The position numbers were made by a program, and so were the translations under genes. Shown in pieces: positions 57,008 through 64,000 of a stretch of 64,000 nucleotides of DNA. The stretch's first letter is position 1. The number at the start of each line of letters is the position of its first letter. The notes under the pieces were generated by a model. That model did no database searches. It was not told the DNA's origin and saw nothing but the letters and a program-made list of their open reading frames with translations. Source of the stretch: Methylophilus methylotrophus DSM 46235 = ATCC 53528 (GTDB lineage: Bacteria; Pseudomonadota; Gammaproteobacteria; Burkholderiales; Methylophilaceae); assembly GCF_000378225.1 (NCBI RefSeq), contig NZ_KB905141.1, positions 171,143-235,142 on the forward strand. Direction: 5' to 3'.

Positions 57008-57640
57008 ATGAAATTAATAAATGCTTTGGTACTGGCCGGTCTGTTATCTGTAACTGGTGTCGCTCACGCAGGGACACCTTCTTCAAGCACCCCAACGACA
57101 ACAACCTCAAACATTTCGCAAGATCTGTTTGATGATGGCAGTTTTAGTGTCAGCAAGTCTTATGCTGGAGACAAGACTTTCACTGACAATTACACATTTA
57201 ATTTAAATGCACAGCTCTTGCAGGAGTTTAACTCCTTGTCAACGACTTTAAATTACACGAATTCCAAATCTGTTGGTTGTGCGCTGTTGATTTTTTGCGG
57301 TGTGTCAAACTCCGGTTTCAGTAATTTGAATGTCACTTTAACAAGCCCTTCAGGAAGTAGCACAAGTGGTACTACAACCACCGGCCCAACAAATACAAGC
57401 GTATTTGTGATCCCAATTTTGGTATGGAGTGCAACTACTTCTACACAAAATACAGTTTCTACTGACTGGATCAGTTTATTAGCTACAGGTACTTACACAC
57501 TTTCCGTTTCTGGTACAACCCTCAAAAACGGCGGAGGATATAGTCTAGGCGTCACCGCTGTACCTGAACCTCAGACTGCAGCTCTGGCAGCTTTAGGTTT
57601 AGGACTGATTGGGATGATTGCACGTAGGAGAAGAGTGTAA
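57008..57640 (+). CDS. PEP-CTERM protein 2
   Basis: 210 residues. Signal peptide ending VTGVAHA (about residue 21), Ser/Thr-rich domain with KTFTDNYTFNL (FxDxF-like) and a Cys pair (GCALLIFCGV). Sorting signal VPEPQTAALAALGLGLIGMI-ARRRRV. Thr/Ser stretches such as TSGTTTTGPTNTS could be glycosylated. Only 42 bases after gene 1, so probably the same operon. Confidence 0.9.
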   Translation: MKLINALVLAGLLSVTGVAHAGTPSSSTPTTTTSNISQDLFDDGSFSVSKSYAGDKTFTDNYTFNLNAQLLQEFNSLSTTLNYTNSKSVGCALLIFCGVSNSGFSNLNVTLTSPSGSSTSGTTTTGPTNTSVFVIPILVWSATTSTQNTVSTDWISLLATGTYTLSVSGTTLKNGGGYSLGVTAVPEPQTAALAALGLGLIGMIARRRRV

Positions 57641-57708
57641 ATTGCCTCACTATGATTTATTTAATTTAGTGTTTTAAATAATAGTACGTTTATTTATTAG
57701 GAGATCTT

Positions 57709-58149
57709 ATGAAGCTTGCAAAAAAAATGACATTATTGTCAGCATTGTTAATGTCTTCAGTATTTGCAGTAAGTGCGAATGCTGCGACATTTACCGTATC
57801 CTCAACTGAGTATCTGTTTAATCCAGGCATGTTTTTTGAACAATTGAATTTCTCTATTTCTGAGGCTTCAGTTGTAAGCTACAGTTTTAGTGGTTTAACA
57901 GGTAGTTATTCATTGTTTGTTCCTGCACTGACAGATAAAGCTGTGCCTGCAAACACATTTGCAAGCGGTACATTGTTAAGTGCTGGTAATTATTCATTCA
58001 ATATTTTTGGTAACCTGACCTCTGCATCTGGTCAATTTACTTATACATTGTCAGCAGTTACTGCTGCTGTTCCTGAACCACAGACGACAGCTATGATGGC
58101 TTTGGGATTAGGTTTGATGGGTTTGATCTCACGTCGTAAGAAACAGTAA
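57709..58149 (+). CDS. PEP-CTERM protein 3
   Basis: 146 residues. Signal peptide about 1-26 (SALLMSSVFAVSANA), short beta-rich domain (FFEQLNFSISEASVVSYSFSG), sorting signal VPEPQTTAMMALGLGLMGLI-SRRKKQ. ribosome-binding site aggag before ATG 57709. A strong terminator follows directly. Confidence 0.9.
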   Translation: MKLAKKMTLLSALLMSSVFAVSANAATFTVSSTEYLFNPGMFFEQLNFSISEASVVSYSFSGLTGSYSLFVPALTDKAVPANTFASGTLLSAGNYSFNIFGNLTSASGQFTYTLSAVTAAVPEPQTTAMMALGLGLMGLISRRKKQ

Positions 58150-58164
58150 TCTTTCCTGCTTTTC

Positions 58165-58195
58165 AAAAGGCCATGTCTTCACATGGCCTTTTTTA
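58165..58195 (+). terminator. Intrinsic terminator after PEP-CTERM gene 3
   Basis: Perfect 12-bp stem aaaaggccatgt/acatggcctttt with loop cttc, followed by more T. It splits the PEP-CTERM array into 3 + 2 genes. Confidence 0.95.
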
Positions 58196-58248
58196 TTGGC
58201 ATTAGCCCATCTGGGTCATATTAGTTAGTCTTAATTTAAAGCATCATA

Positions 58249-58280
58249 CTCCCAAGTGTTTAATTTATTTGGGAGAAGGA
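58249..58280 (+). promoter_or_regulatory. Hairpin covering the ribosome-binding site of PEP-CTERM gene 4
   Basis: ctcccaa (58249-58255) is the perfect complement of ttgggag (58269-58275), whose gggag belongs to the ribosome-binding site gggagaagga of the GTG start at 58283. Folding would hide the site. Seen in sequence; effect inferred. Confidence 0.5.
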
Positions 58281-58282
58281 TT

Positions 58283-58711
58283 GTGAAAAAAATTGTATAC
58301 AGCATCATTGCAGCAAGTGCTCTCATGTTTGCAGGTTCCGCTTCTGCAGCTTCAACAACAACTTATATTTCAGAGACTGGGACGCAAACATTCTCTATTA
58401 ACGTCGCTGACACGTTGTTTAATGCCTCTTTTGATGGTTTAGGAGTGACAGCGGTGAGTTTGTCTGGCCCGACCAACTATTCTTTTACGCAGAATTTCAT
58501 TACCGATATCTGGGAATTTAGCGCCACAAACTTCATGCCTGGTTTATATAACCTGAATATCACTGCAGTAGGAGCGTGGACTGGTCAATACACAACAACA
58601 CTGGGTACATTTATTCCTGCAACGCCTGTCCCGGAACCAGAGACCAACATGATGATGTTGTTTGGTTTGTTAGCGGTTGCAGCTGCCTTTGGCAAATCTA
58701 AATCAGCCTAA
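58283..58711 (+). CDS. PEP-CTERM protein 4
   Basis: 142 residues from GTG 58283 (ribosome-binding site gggagaagga); the frame runs 9 codons further upstream, but a signal peptide start at this GTG is cleaner (KKIVYSIIAASALMFAGSASAA). Short beta-rich domain. Sorting signal VPEPETNMMMLFGLLAVAAAF, with a weaker basic tail (GKSKSA) than its neighbours. Confidence 0.87.
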   Translation: MKKIVYSIIAASALMFAGSASAASTTTYISETGTQTFSINVADTLFNASFDGLGVTAVSLSGPTNYSFTQNFITDIWEFSATNFMPGLYNLNITAVGAWTGQYTTTLGTFIPATPVPEPETNMMMLFGLLAVAAAFGKSKSA

Positions 58712-58736
58712 TTATTCTCATATCGGAGTGATCATC

Positions 58737-59192
58737 ATGTATCAATTCATTAAAAAAAGCGTTATCGGTTTAGCATTGCTTGGGATGTCTTCAGGTGTTT
58801 TCGCCGCTACGTATTCATTCAATCAGGCTAAAGGCTTTGCAATTCCTGTTGTGAGCGAAACAGGTAACTTTGTCCTCAGTGGGTATGCTTTTTCAGCAAC
58901 AGCGACTGTTCTGGATATTCAAAATGCAGCTGGTGATGTAGTGTTGAGCCTGAACAAGGATACGAATACCAATCAGTTTGCGCTGGGCTTTACCTCATTT
59001 ATTGCGGGTAACTATTCTCTGATTTTTAATACTTCGGTGCTGGATGCCAAAGGTTCATTTACTTCTGCCTTAGGGTCTATTAGTGGTCAAACAGCCATAG
59101 GCGCTTCGCCAGTTCCAGAAGCTGAAAGTAGCGCACTGATGTTAATGGGATTGGGTATACTCGGATTGATTGTCCGCAGGAAATCTGCTTGA
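58737..59192 (+). CDS. PEP-CTERM protein 5 (variant VPEAE motif)
   Basis: 151 residues from ATG 58737 (ribosome-binding site cggag). Signal peptide about 1-23 (GLALLGMSSGVFA). Beta-rich domain with repeated serine/valine strands. Sorting signal VPEAESSALMLMGLGILGLI-VRRKSA, in which the usual Pro-Glu-Pro is Pro-Glu-Ala. 25 bases after gene 4. Confidence 0.87.
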   Translation: MYQFIKKSVIGLALLGMSSGVFAATYSFNQAKGFAIPVVSETGNFVLSGYAFSATATVLDIQNAAGDVVLSLNKDTNTNQFALGFTSFIAGNYSLIFNTSVLDAKGSFTSALGSISGQTAIGASPVPEAESSALMLMGLGILGLIVRRKSA

Positions 59193-59211
59193 TCTATAAT
59201 GATCAATGACA

Positions 59212-59244
59212 AAAAAGCCAGCGCTATATAACCGCTGGCTTTTT
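59212..59244. terminator. Bidirectional terminator between PEP-CTERM gene 5 and dapC
   Basis: aaaaagccagcg (59212-59223) and cgctggcttttt (59233-59244), perfect 12-bp stem with a 9-nt loop, between convergent genes. Confidence 0.95.
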
Positions 59245-59272
59245 AGTTGATGCCGTAGCACTTTTTTAATGT

Positions 59273-60466
59273 TTATTTCAAAAACTCACTCATCCTGTCT
59301 GCTGCAGAGATTGTCTCTTCATATGAAGCAACTAGCGCCATACGGATAAATCCTTTTCCAGGGTTCATTCCGTGGGCTTCGCGAGCGAGGAAAGAGCCTG
59401 GCAGTACTGTAATGTTGAGATTTTCATAAAGTTTTTTCGCCACTTGTGTGTCGTCTTGCTGCGTGTTGATCCACAGGTAAAAAGCTGCATCAGGAAGGTG
59501 CGTTTGCGGCCAGACGCTTTGCAAGCGCGGCGTGACAGCTGCGAACTTTTCACGATAAAGGGCTCGGTTCTGTTGAACATGTGTTTCGTCATTCCAGGCA
59601 ACGATACTCGCTGCTTGAACAGCCGGGTTCATCGCGCAGCCGTGATAGGTACGATAGAGTGTAAATTTCTCAATAATATCTTCATCTCCGGCGACAAAGC
59701 CTGAGCGCATGCCCGGTACATTGGAGCGTTTGGATAAAGAACTGAACATAACAATCCGTTTAAAGTCGTCGCGACCGAGTTGATGCGCGGCTTGCAGAGC
59801 ACCGACCGGAGGTTGTGCTTCATCGAAATAAATTTCTGAATAACATTCATCTGATGCAATGACGAATCCGTATTTATCTGATAACTCAAACAGGGTTTTC
59901 CAAGCCTGGATATCCATGACTTTACCGGATGGGTTACCAGGGCTGCAGACAAATACCAGTTGGGTTCGTTTGAGGACTTCCACCGGAACTTGTGTCAGGT
60001 CCATGACATAGTCGTTGTCAGGTGTGGTATTGATAAAGTAGGGCTGTGCGCCTGCCAGAAAAGCCGCACCTTCGTAAATCTGGTAAAACGGGTTGGGGGA
60101 AATCACCACAGGCTGTTGAGTCGCGCTGCTATCAATCACAGCTTGTGCAAACGCGAACAGGGCCTCACGGCTGCCATTCACAGGCAGAATCGCCTTGTCT
60201 ATATTGAGCGCTGGAATCTTGTAACGGCGTTGTAGCCAGAGATTGATGGCCTCCCGTAAGGCGGGCACACCGATTGTGGTAGGATAGCTGGCCAATCCAC
60301 TCAAATTGTTTGCAAGTGCTTCGCTGATGATGCCTGGTGTAGCGTGTTTAGGCTCACCAATCGACAGGTTGACATGGCTGTATGCCGGATTGGGTGTCAG
60401 GCCCTGGAACAGATCACGTAAACGCTGGAACGGGTAGGGTTGGAGGTGGTTTAAATTTGGATTCAT
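59273..60466 (-). CDS. dapC: Succinyldiaminopimelate aminotransferase
   Basis: PLP aminotransferase of the lysine/diaminopimelate pathway (N-succinyl-2-amino-6-oxopimelate and glutamate). 397 residues; N-terminus LQPYPFQRLRDLFQG, typical of betaproteobacterial DapC; CSPGNPSG, SDECYSEIYFD, and the PLP lysine in FSSLSKRSNVPGMRSGF. No ribosome-binding site precedes ATG 60466; instead TATAAT lies 8 bases upstream (60475-60480, minus strand), so the message may be leaderless. Confidence 0.94.
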   Translation of the reverse strand: MNPNLNHLQPYPFQRLRDLFQGLTPNPAYSHVNLSIGEPKHATPGIISEALANNLSGLASYPTTIGVPALREAINLWLQRRYKIPALNIDKAILPVNGSREALFAFAQAVIDSSATQQPVVISPNPFYQIYEGAAFLAGAQPYFINTTPDNDYVMDLTQVPVEVLKRTQLVFVCSPGNPSGKVMDIQAWKTLFELSDKYGFVIASDECYSEIYFDEAQPPVGALQAAHQLGRDDFKRIVMFSSLSKRSNVPGMRSGFVAGDEDIIEKFTLYRTYHGCAMNPAVQAASIVAWNDETHVQQNRALYREKFAAVTPRLQSVWPQTHLPDAAFYLWINTQQDDTQVAKKLYENLNITVLPGSFLAREAHGMNPGKGFIRMALVASYEETISAADRMSEFLK

Positions 60467-60481
60467 AGGTGTGTATTATAA

Positions 60482-61393
60482 GTGAGCCTGTCGCATAAAC
60501 AAAAAACTTCCCGGCAAAAATATATTGCTTCTGCTGCCCTGATTTATGGCGCTTTGTGCTGGGGCATTATCTGGTATCCGTACCGGTTATTAAATGAAAC
60601 AGGCCTGTCAGGGGTACAATCCAGCTTGTTAAGTTACAGCTTGGCCTTGCTGCTGGGTGGCATGCTGTTCTGGCCGCGCTTCAAAAGGATCTCGCACGTG
60701 CCTGCATCTGCGTATTGGCTGAGTGTGGTGGCTGGTTGGACAAATCTGGCTTATGTGCTGGCGATTATTGATGGTGAAGTGATGCGTGTGATGCTGCTGT
60801 TTTACCTATCACCGTTATGGACGCTATTGCTCGCCAGAATCTGGCTACATGAACCCTGGCATAGACCTCAATTGCTGGCCATCGGTTTATCCTTGCTGGG
60901 GGCGGTGCTGATGCTGACGGATGGCCAATGGGTCTGGCCATGGCCACAATCCACTTCTGACTGGCTGGCATTATCGGCGGGGGTAGGTTTTTCGCTCACC
61001 AACGTCATCACCCGTTTTTCAACCCATTTGACCATTGCTGCAAAAGGCATGCTGGTCTGGTTGGGCGTTTTTGCATTGTCATTGCTGATATTGTTGTGGC
61101 AATCTGGAGCCTCTGGCATGGTGTTTGTCATGGCCTCTGCTGTAGCGCCACATGTTTATATCACTCTTTTTATCATTGCCTTGCTGCTGGTCTCAGCCAC
61201 GTTGCTCGTGCAATATGGTGTCACTCAAATCCCTGCCATCCAGGCATCGGTCTTATTTATGTCCGAGCTGATTGTGGCGGCCATTGCAGCCTATTTTCTG
61301 GCGCATGAAACTATGTCTATCATTGAAATGGCCGGCGGCTGTTGTATCCTTGCTGCGGGAATGTTGTCGGTCAGTGTGGGCGAGTCTGGGTAG
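60482..61393 (+). CDS. EamA/DMT-family transporter
   Basis: 303 residues with ten hydrophobic segments arranged as two EamA repeats (ALIYGALCWGIIWYPYRLL; LSAGVGFSLTNVITRFS). A metabolite or drug exporter of unknown substrate. Start GTG 60482 lies only 15 bases from the divergent dapC start; no later start codon preserves the first helix. Confidence 0.85.
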   Translation: MSLSHKQKTSRQKYIASAALIYGALCWGIIWYPYRLLNETGLSGVQSSLLSYSLALLLGGMLFWPRFKRISHVPASAYWLSVVAGWTNLAYVLAIIDGEVMRVMLLFYLSPLWTLLLARIWLHEPWHRPQLLAIGLSLLGAVLMLTDGQWVWPWPQSTSDWLALSAGVGFSLTNVITRFSTHLTIAAKGMLVWLGVFALSLLILLWQSGASGMVFVMASAVAPHVYITLFIIALLLVSATLLVQYGVTQIPAIQASVLFMSELIVAAIAAYFLAHETMSIIEMAGGCCILAAGMLSVSVGESG

Positions 61394-61394
61394 C

Positions 61395-63167
61395 TCAAGA
61401 CAATAATTTCGCCAAAGACTGTTCCAATTGTCGGCAAAAAGTCTCTGGTTCAAATAATACCTGTGCTTGAGTCTTTAACTTTGTTTTGAGTTCAGCCAGG
61501 GCAGCGGCGTCACGCGCCAAATCAATCGCGCGTTGCTCAAATGCTTTCCAGTCCTCACAGATACATTCAGGCAGACCAACGCGATGGAGCAGGCTGGCAC
61601 TGACCCTCGCCGGGAAAGTATCGCCTGCCACAGTGAGTATCGGGATGCCTTGCCACAAGGCATCACTGGCCGTGGTATGTGCGTTGTAAGGGCTGGTGTC
61701 CAGCATGAGGTCTGCATGTTGTTGCCGGGCGATATGCTGATCAATATGCATACGGGGTGCAAATATCAATCGGTCAACCTGGATGCCCGCTGCTTGCGCA
61801 TGTTGCTGCAAGTTGCGTGTCGCCCAGGCATTGCTTTGTAATAGCCATAACACACTGCCAGGTACGTGCTGGAGAATGCGCATCCAGATGGCAAAGATGT
61901 CTGGCGTGATCTTGAAGCTCTGATTCAGGCAGCAAAATACGAAGCCTTGTTCAGGCAAGCCATGCTGTGCACGCGTCCCTGCATCCGCTTCCGGGCGGCG
62001 CGCATTGTTAGGTTGATAGCAGGGTAGCAGTACAGGTTGTTCAGCCAATGTAGCCGACTTGAGCGTTTCATCAATCACGATAGCATCAAATAATGGTCTG
62101 CCATGAAGAAAGCCCATACTGCCAGGATATCCTAGCCAGTTAATATGTCGGCGGGCAGGGCGGTAAGCAGTGACGCCACAGCGGCTGTTTTGGGTATAAC
62201 CGGTCAGGTCTATCAGAATATCGATACCTGCATGACGCATATGCACCGCAACGTCTGCATCCGTCATATGAGTGATGTCCACCCATTGATCTGCTGCTGT
62301 CACAAAAGCTTGCCGTTCTGGTGATTGGTCATCTTTGGCATTGCTATATAGGGTGACTTCAAATTGATGGCGATCATGGGCTGAAATAACATCTGTGACC
62401 AAATAAGCCAGAGGATGACGGCGGAAATCAGAAGAAATATAAGCCACTCTGATCCGCTGATGAGCAGCTTTAGAAGCAGGGGGTGGCAAAGGCTGGATAT
62501 GACCGTAATGCTGTTGCGCCCATAGGCTGGCACAGGCCAGTTGCTCTTTGTCAGTGGTGCCCGGCATGGCCAAAAAGGCAAAGGGAGGAATGCGTGCCTG
62601 AGTATTTGATCTCAATGCCTCCCTGACCGCTGCGATGGAGACATCCAGCCCTTGCCAATCGGCCATATGCTGTTTTTGATGAATCCAGTGTACTTTGGCA
62701 TGCAATAACTGAGGATCAAGTTGCATCGCTTGTGCATATGAAGCGACTGCAAGATCCAGCTGGCCTTGCTCGCGATAAGCATTTCCCAAGTTGTTATGAC
62801 ACTCGGCATCATGCGGTGCGAGGCGCAAAGACGCCAGATAATGTTGAATCGCTGTTGCATTTTCTCCTAACTTGCGCAGGCTGTTGGCAAAGTTAAAGTG
62901 CACGTCGGCCTGCTGGGCATCCTGCTTTAATGACTGCCTGAAATATTCGGCAGCAACAGTTTCATTGCCTTTCAGGCTTGCGACATTGCCCAACTGCATG
63001 AGAATTTGCGGATGATCTGGCGCCCAATGTAGCGCCTGCTTAAACGCTTGCTCCGCGGCATCTGCCTGCCTGAGTGCCAGGTAACAGCGGCCTAATTCAT
63101 AATGTAGCTCTGGGTCTTGCGGCGAAAGCTGCAGTTTTTTTTGTAATCGCTCAATGGTTGAGTTCAT
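61395..63167 (-). CDS. TPR-containing O-GlcNAc-transferase-like glycosyltransferase (GT41)
   Basis: 590 residues. About four TPR units in residues 15-150 (ELHYELGRCYLALRQADAAE, ADVHFNFANSLRKLGENATA, AECHNNLGNAYREQGQLDLA). The C-terminal GT41 domain has RVAYISSDFRRHPLAYL, DLTGYTQNSR, INWLGYPGSMG and LDTSPYNAHTTASDALWQGIP. Bacterial relatives glycosylate proteins or remain uncharacterised. Its ATG overlaps the mnmC stop (ATGA), so it is co-transcribed with that tRNA-modification gene. Confidence 0.9.
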   Translation of the reverse strand: MNSTIERLQKKLQLSPQDPELHYELGRCYLALRQADAAEQAFKQALHWAPDHPQILMQLGNVASLKGNETVAAEYFRQSLKQDAQQADVHFNFANSLRKLGENATAIQHYLASLRLAPHDAECHNNLGNAYREQGQLDLAVASYAQAMQLDPQLLHAKVHWIHQKQHMADWQGLDVSIAAVREALRSNTQARIPPFAFLAMPGTTDKEQLACASLWAQQHYGHIQPLPPPASKAAHQRIRVAYISSDFRRHPLAYLVTDVISAHDRHQFEVTLYSNAKDDQSPERQAFVTAADQWVDITHMTDADVAVHMRHAGIDILIDLTGYTQNSRCGVTAYRPARRHINWLGYPGSMGFLHGRPLFDAIVIDETLKSATLAEQPVLLPCYQPNNARRPEADAGTRAQHGLPEQGFVFCCLNQSFKITPDIFAIWMRILQHVPGSVLWLLQSNAWATRNLQQHAQAAGIQVDRLIFAPRMHIDQHIARQQHADLMLDTSPYNAHTTASDALWQGIPILTVAGDTFPARVSASLLHRVGLPECICEDWKAFEQRAIDLARDAAALAELKTKLKTQAQVLFEPETFCRQLEQSLAKLLS

Positions 63168-64000
63168 GTCGGCACCTTGTCACTAAAAGGCTGCGTCAAC
63201 GATTGCCATCCCAATTGCTTGAACAAATGTCGTTGCGGGTGCAAGCCATGCCAGAAAGTGTCTTCAGTGAGCTGGGGTAGAGAGTACCCAAAATCTGTTA
63301 ATAAGCGCCTTGCCAATATCGCCGCACAAAAAGGCGCTGTCAACAGGCCTTTGCTGCCATGTGCGACATGTACATACAGTCCTTGCGGTGAAGGCAAGTC
63401 TGTATGCTTTTCGATAGGCGCAACATGTAATTTGAGTCCGTTTAATATTGGGCCAACATAAGGCAGGTAATCAGGCGATCCGCATCTTAATGAAGCGCGT
63501 GCAAATGTGATCTCTGTGTTTTTAGCGTCATTAAAGTCTGCGCTGAGTCGGCTGACCATGTCGAGATTGCCAATATTGTCTTCCTCACGGATATCGGTGC
63601 CGTGGTCACCCGGGGCAAATGTGGCGCCCATCGCGTGCTGGCCATTATGCTGCGGTGTGAGATAACCATCTCCGCAAAGAATGGTTTTCAGCATGCTCAT
63701 GGACGGTTGTGCAGCAATCATACCCATCTGCCCGCGTACCGGATTCAACCACATGCCACTATCCGGCAATAGTTTGTTGGCCTCGGCCGCATTGCAAACA
63801 ATCACAGCATCAAACTGCTCGCTCAACTTGGCATCATTCATTTGCAACTGCCAAGCAGAGGCTTGCTTTACCAAGCTGGTGACTTCGTGGTTTACGTGCA
63901 AGCTGATATTCTTGTGATCTAGCATGCGTGTGCAAGCACTGTTTGGATTCACCCAGGCACCTTGTTCAAAAAACAGGCTGTCATGCGCCAACGAGACACC
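63164..64000 (-). CDS. mnmC: FAD-dependent 5-carboxymethylaminomethyl(-2-thio)uridine oxidoreductase MnmC, C-terminal part (5' end outside window)
   Basis: Minus-strand frame open to the right edge. Visible features of the MnmC oxidoreductase domain: FFEQGAWVNPNSAC, AVIVCNAAEANKLLP, PVRGQMGMIA, MGATFAPGDHGTDIREEDN, ARASLRCGSPDYLPYVGPI and HVAHGSKGLLTAPFCAAILA. It removes the carboxymethyl group from cmnm5(s2)U34 of tRNA before methylation. Whether an N-terminal MnmD methyltransferase domain is present cannot be seen. Confidence 0.92.
   Translation of the reverse strand, partial: GVSLAHDSLFFEQGAWVNPNSACTRMLDHKNISLHVNHEVTSLVKQASAWQLQMNDAKLSEQFDAVIVCNAAEANKLLPDSGMWLNPVRGQMGMIAAQPSMSMLKTILCGDGYLTPQHNGQHAMGATFAPGDHGTDIREEDNIGNLDMVSRLSADFNDAKNTEITFARASLRCGSPDYLPYVGPILNGLKLHVAPIEKHTDLPSPQGLYVHVAHGSKGLLTAPFCAAILARRLLTDFGYSLPQLTEDTFWHGLHPQRHLFKQLGWQSLTQPFSDKVPT

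Overview
The window reads as chromosome of a Gram-negative methylotrophic betaproteobacterium, most likely family Methylophilaceae (Methylophilus/Methylovorus/Methylobacillus-like). The basis is the combination of PQQ synthesis genes, tetrahydromethanopterin (H4MPT)-linked C1 oxidation genes (mtdB, mch, beta-RFAP synthase) and an exosortase-B type exopolysaccharide (EPS) cluster like the methanolan cluster of Methylobacillus. Genus assignment is inference.

Layout. (1) 1-3.8 kb: end of a DedD-like SPOR protein with a 12-bp tandem repeat, then cvpA, purF, a SAM-II riboswitch with a terminator, and metZ. (2) 4.0-11.0 kb: gyrA-serC-pheA-hisC-DAHP synthase, a tightly packed amino-acid superoperon. 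(3) 11.2-15.7 kb: pqqBCDE without an adjacent pqqA, then a Bcr/CflA-type efflux gene. (4) 15.9-19.8 kb: an unrecognised protein made of two copies of one module, and the ppsA-ppsR pair (minus strand). (5) 20.0-25.9 kb: H4MPT block: beta-RFAP synthase, mtdB, an ATP-grasp protein, mch, a RimK/MptN-like ligase and a CitG-like protein. (6) 25.9-27.5 kb: a MITE-like inverted repeat, a pterin dehydratase and miaA.

(7) 27.5-56.2 kb: EPS locus. A priming phosphoglycosyltransferase faces left. To the right runs one long co-directional series: epsL, epsD, epsE, epsF, epsG, xrtB, epsI, flippase, FrhB-like protein, pyruvyl transferase, polymerase, glycosyltransferases, a Tat-exported glycoside hydrolase, rfbBDAC, galE, manC, phosphohexomutase and an lnt-like acyltransferase. 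The part from about 36.5 to 47 kb looks clearly more AT-rich than its flanks and is probably the strain-variable sugar-assembly segment. (8) 56.3-59.2 kb: five consecutive small PEP-CTERM proteins, the expected substrates of an exosortase. (9) 59.3-64 kb: dapC, an EamA exporter, a TPR/GT41 O-GlcNAc-transferase-like gene and the C-terminal part of mnmC, cut by the window edge.

How it fits together: PQQ serves methanol dehydrogenase, the H4MPT genes oxidise formaldehyde to the formyl level, and EPS plus sorted surface proteins build a matrix. Candidate sigma-54 promoters precede both the EPS series and the PEP-CTERM genes. I saw no tRNA, rRNA, CRISPR array or intact insertion sequence. The most interesting items are the SAM-II riboswitch with a visible antiterminator/terminator choice, the PEP-CTERM array with its EPS locus (including a Walker-A-defective EpsG and an extra Lnt), the duplicated-module protein, and the uncharacterised enzymes in the H4MPT block.
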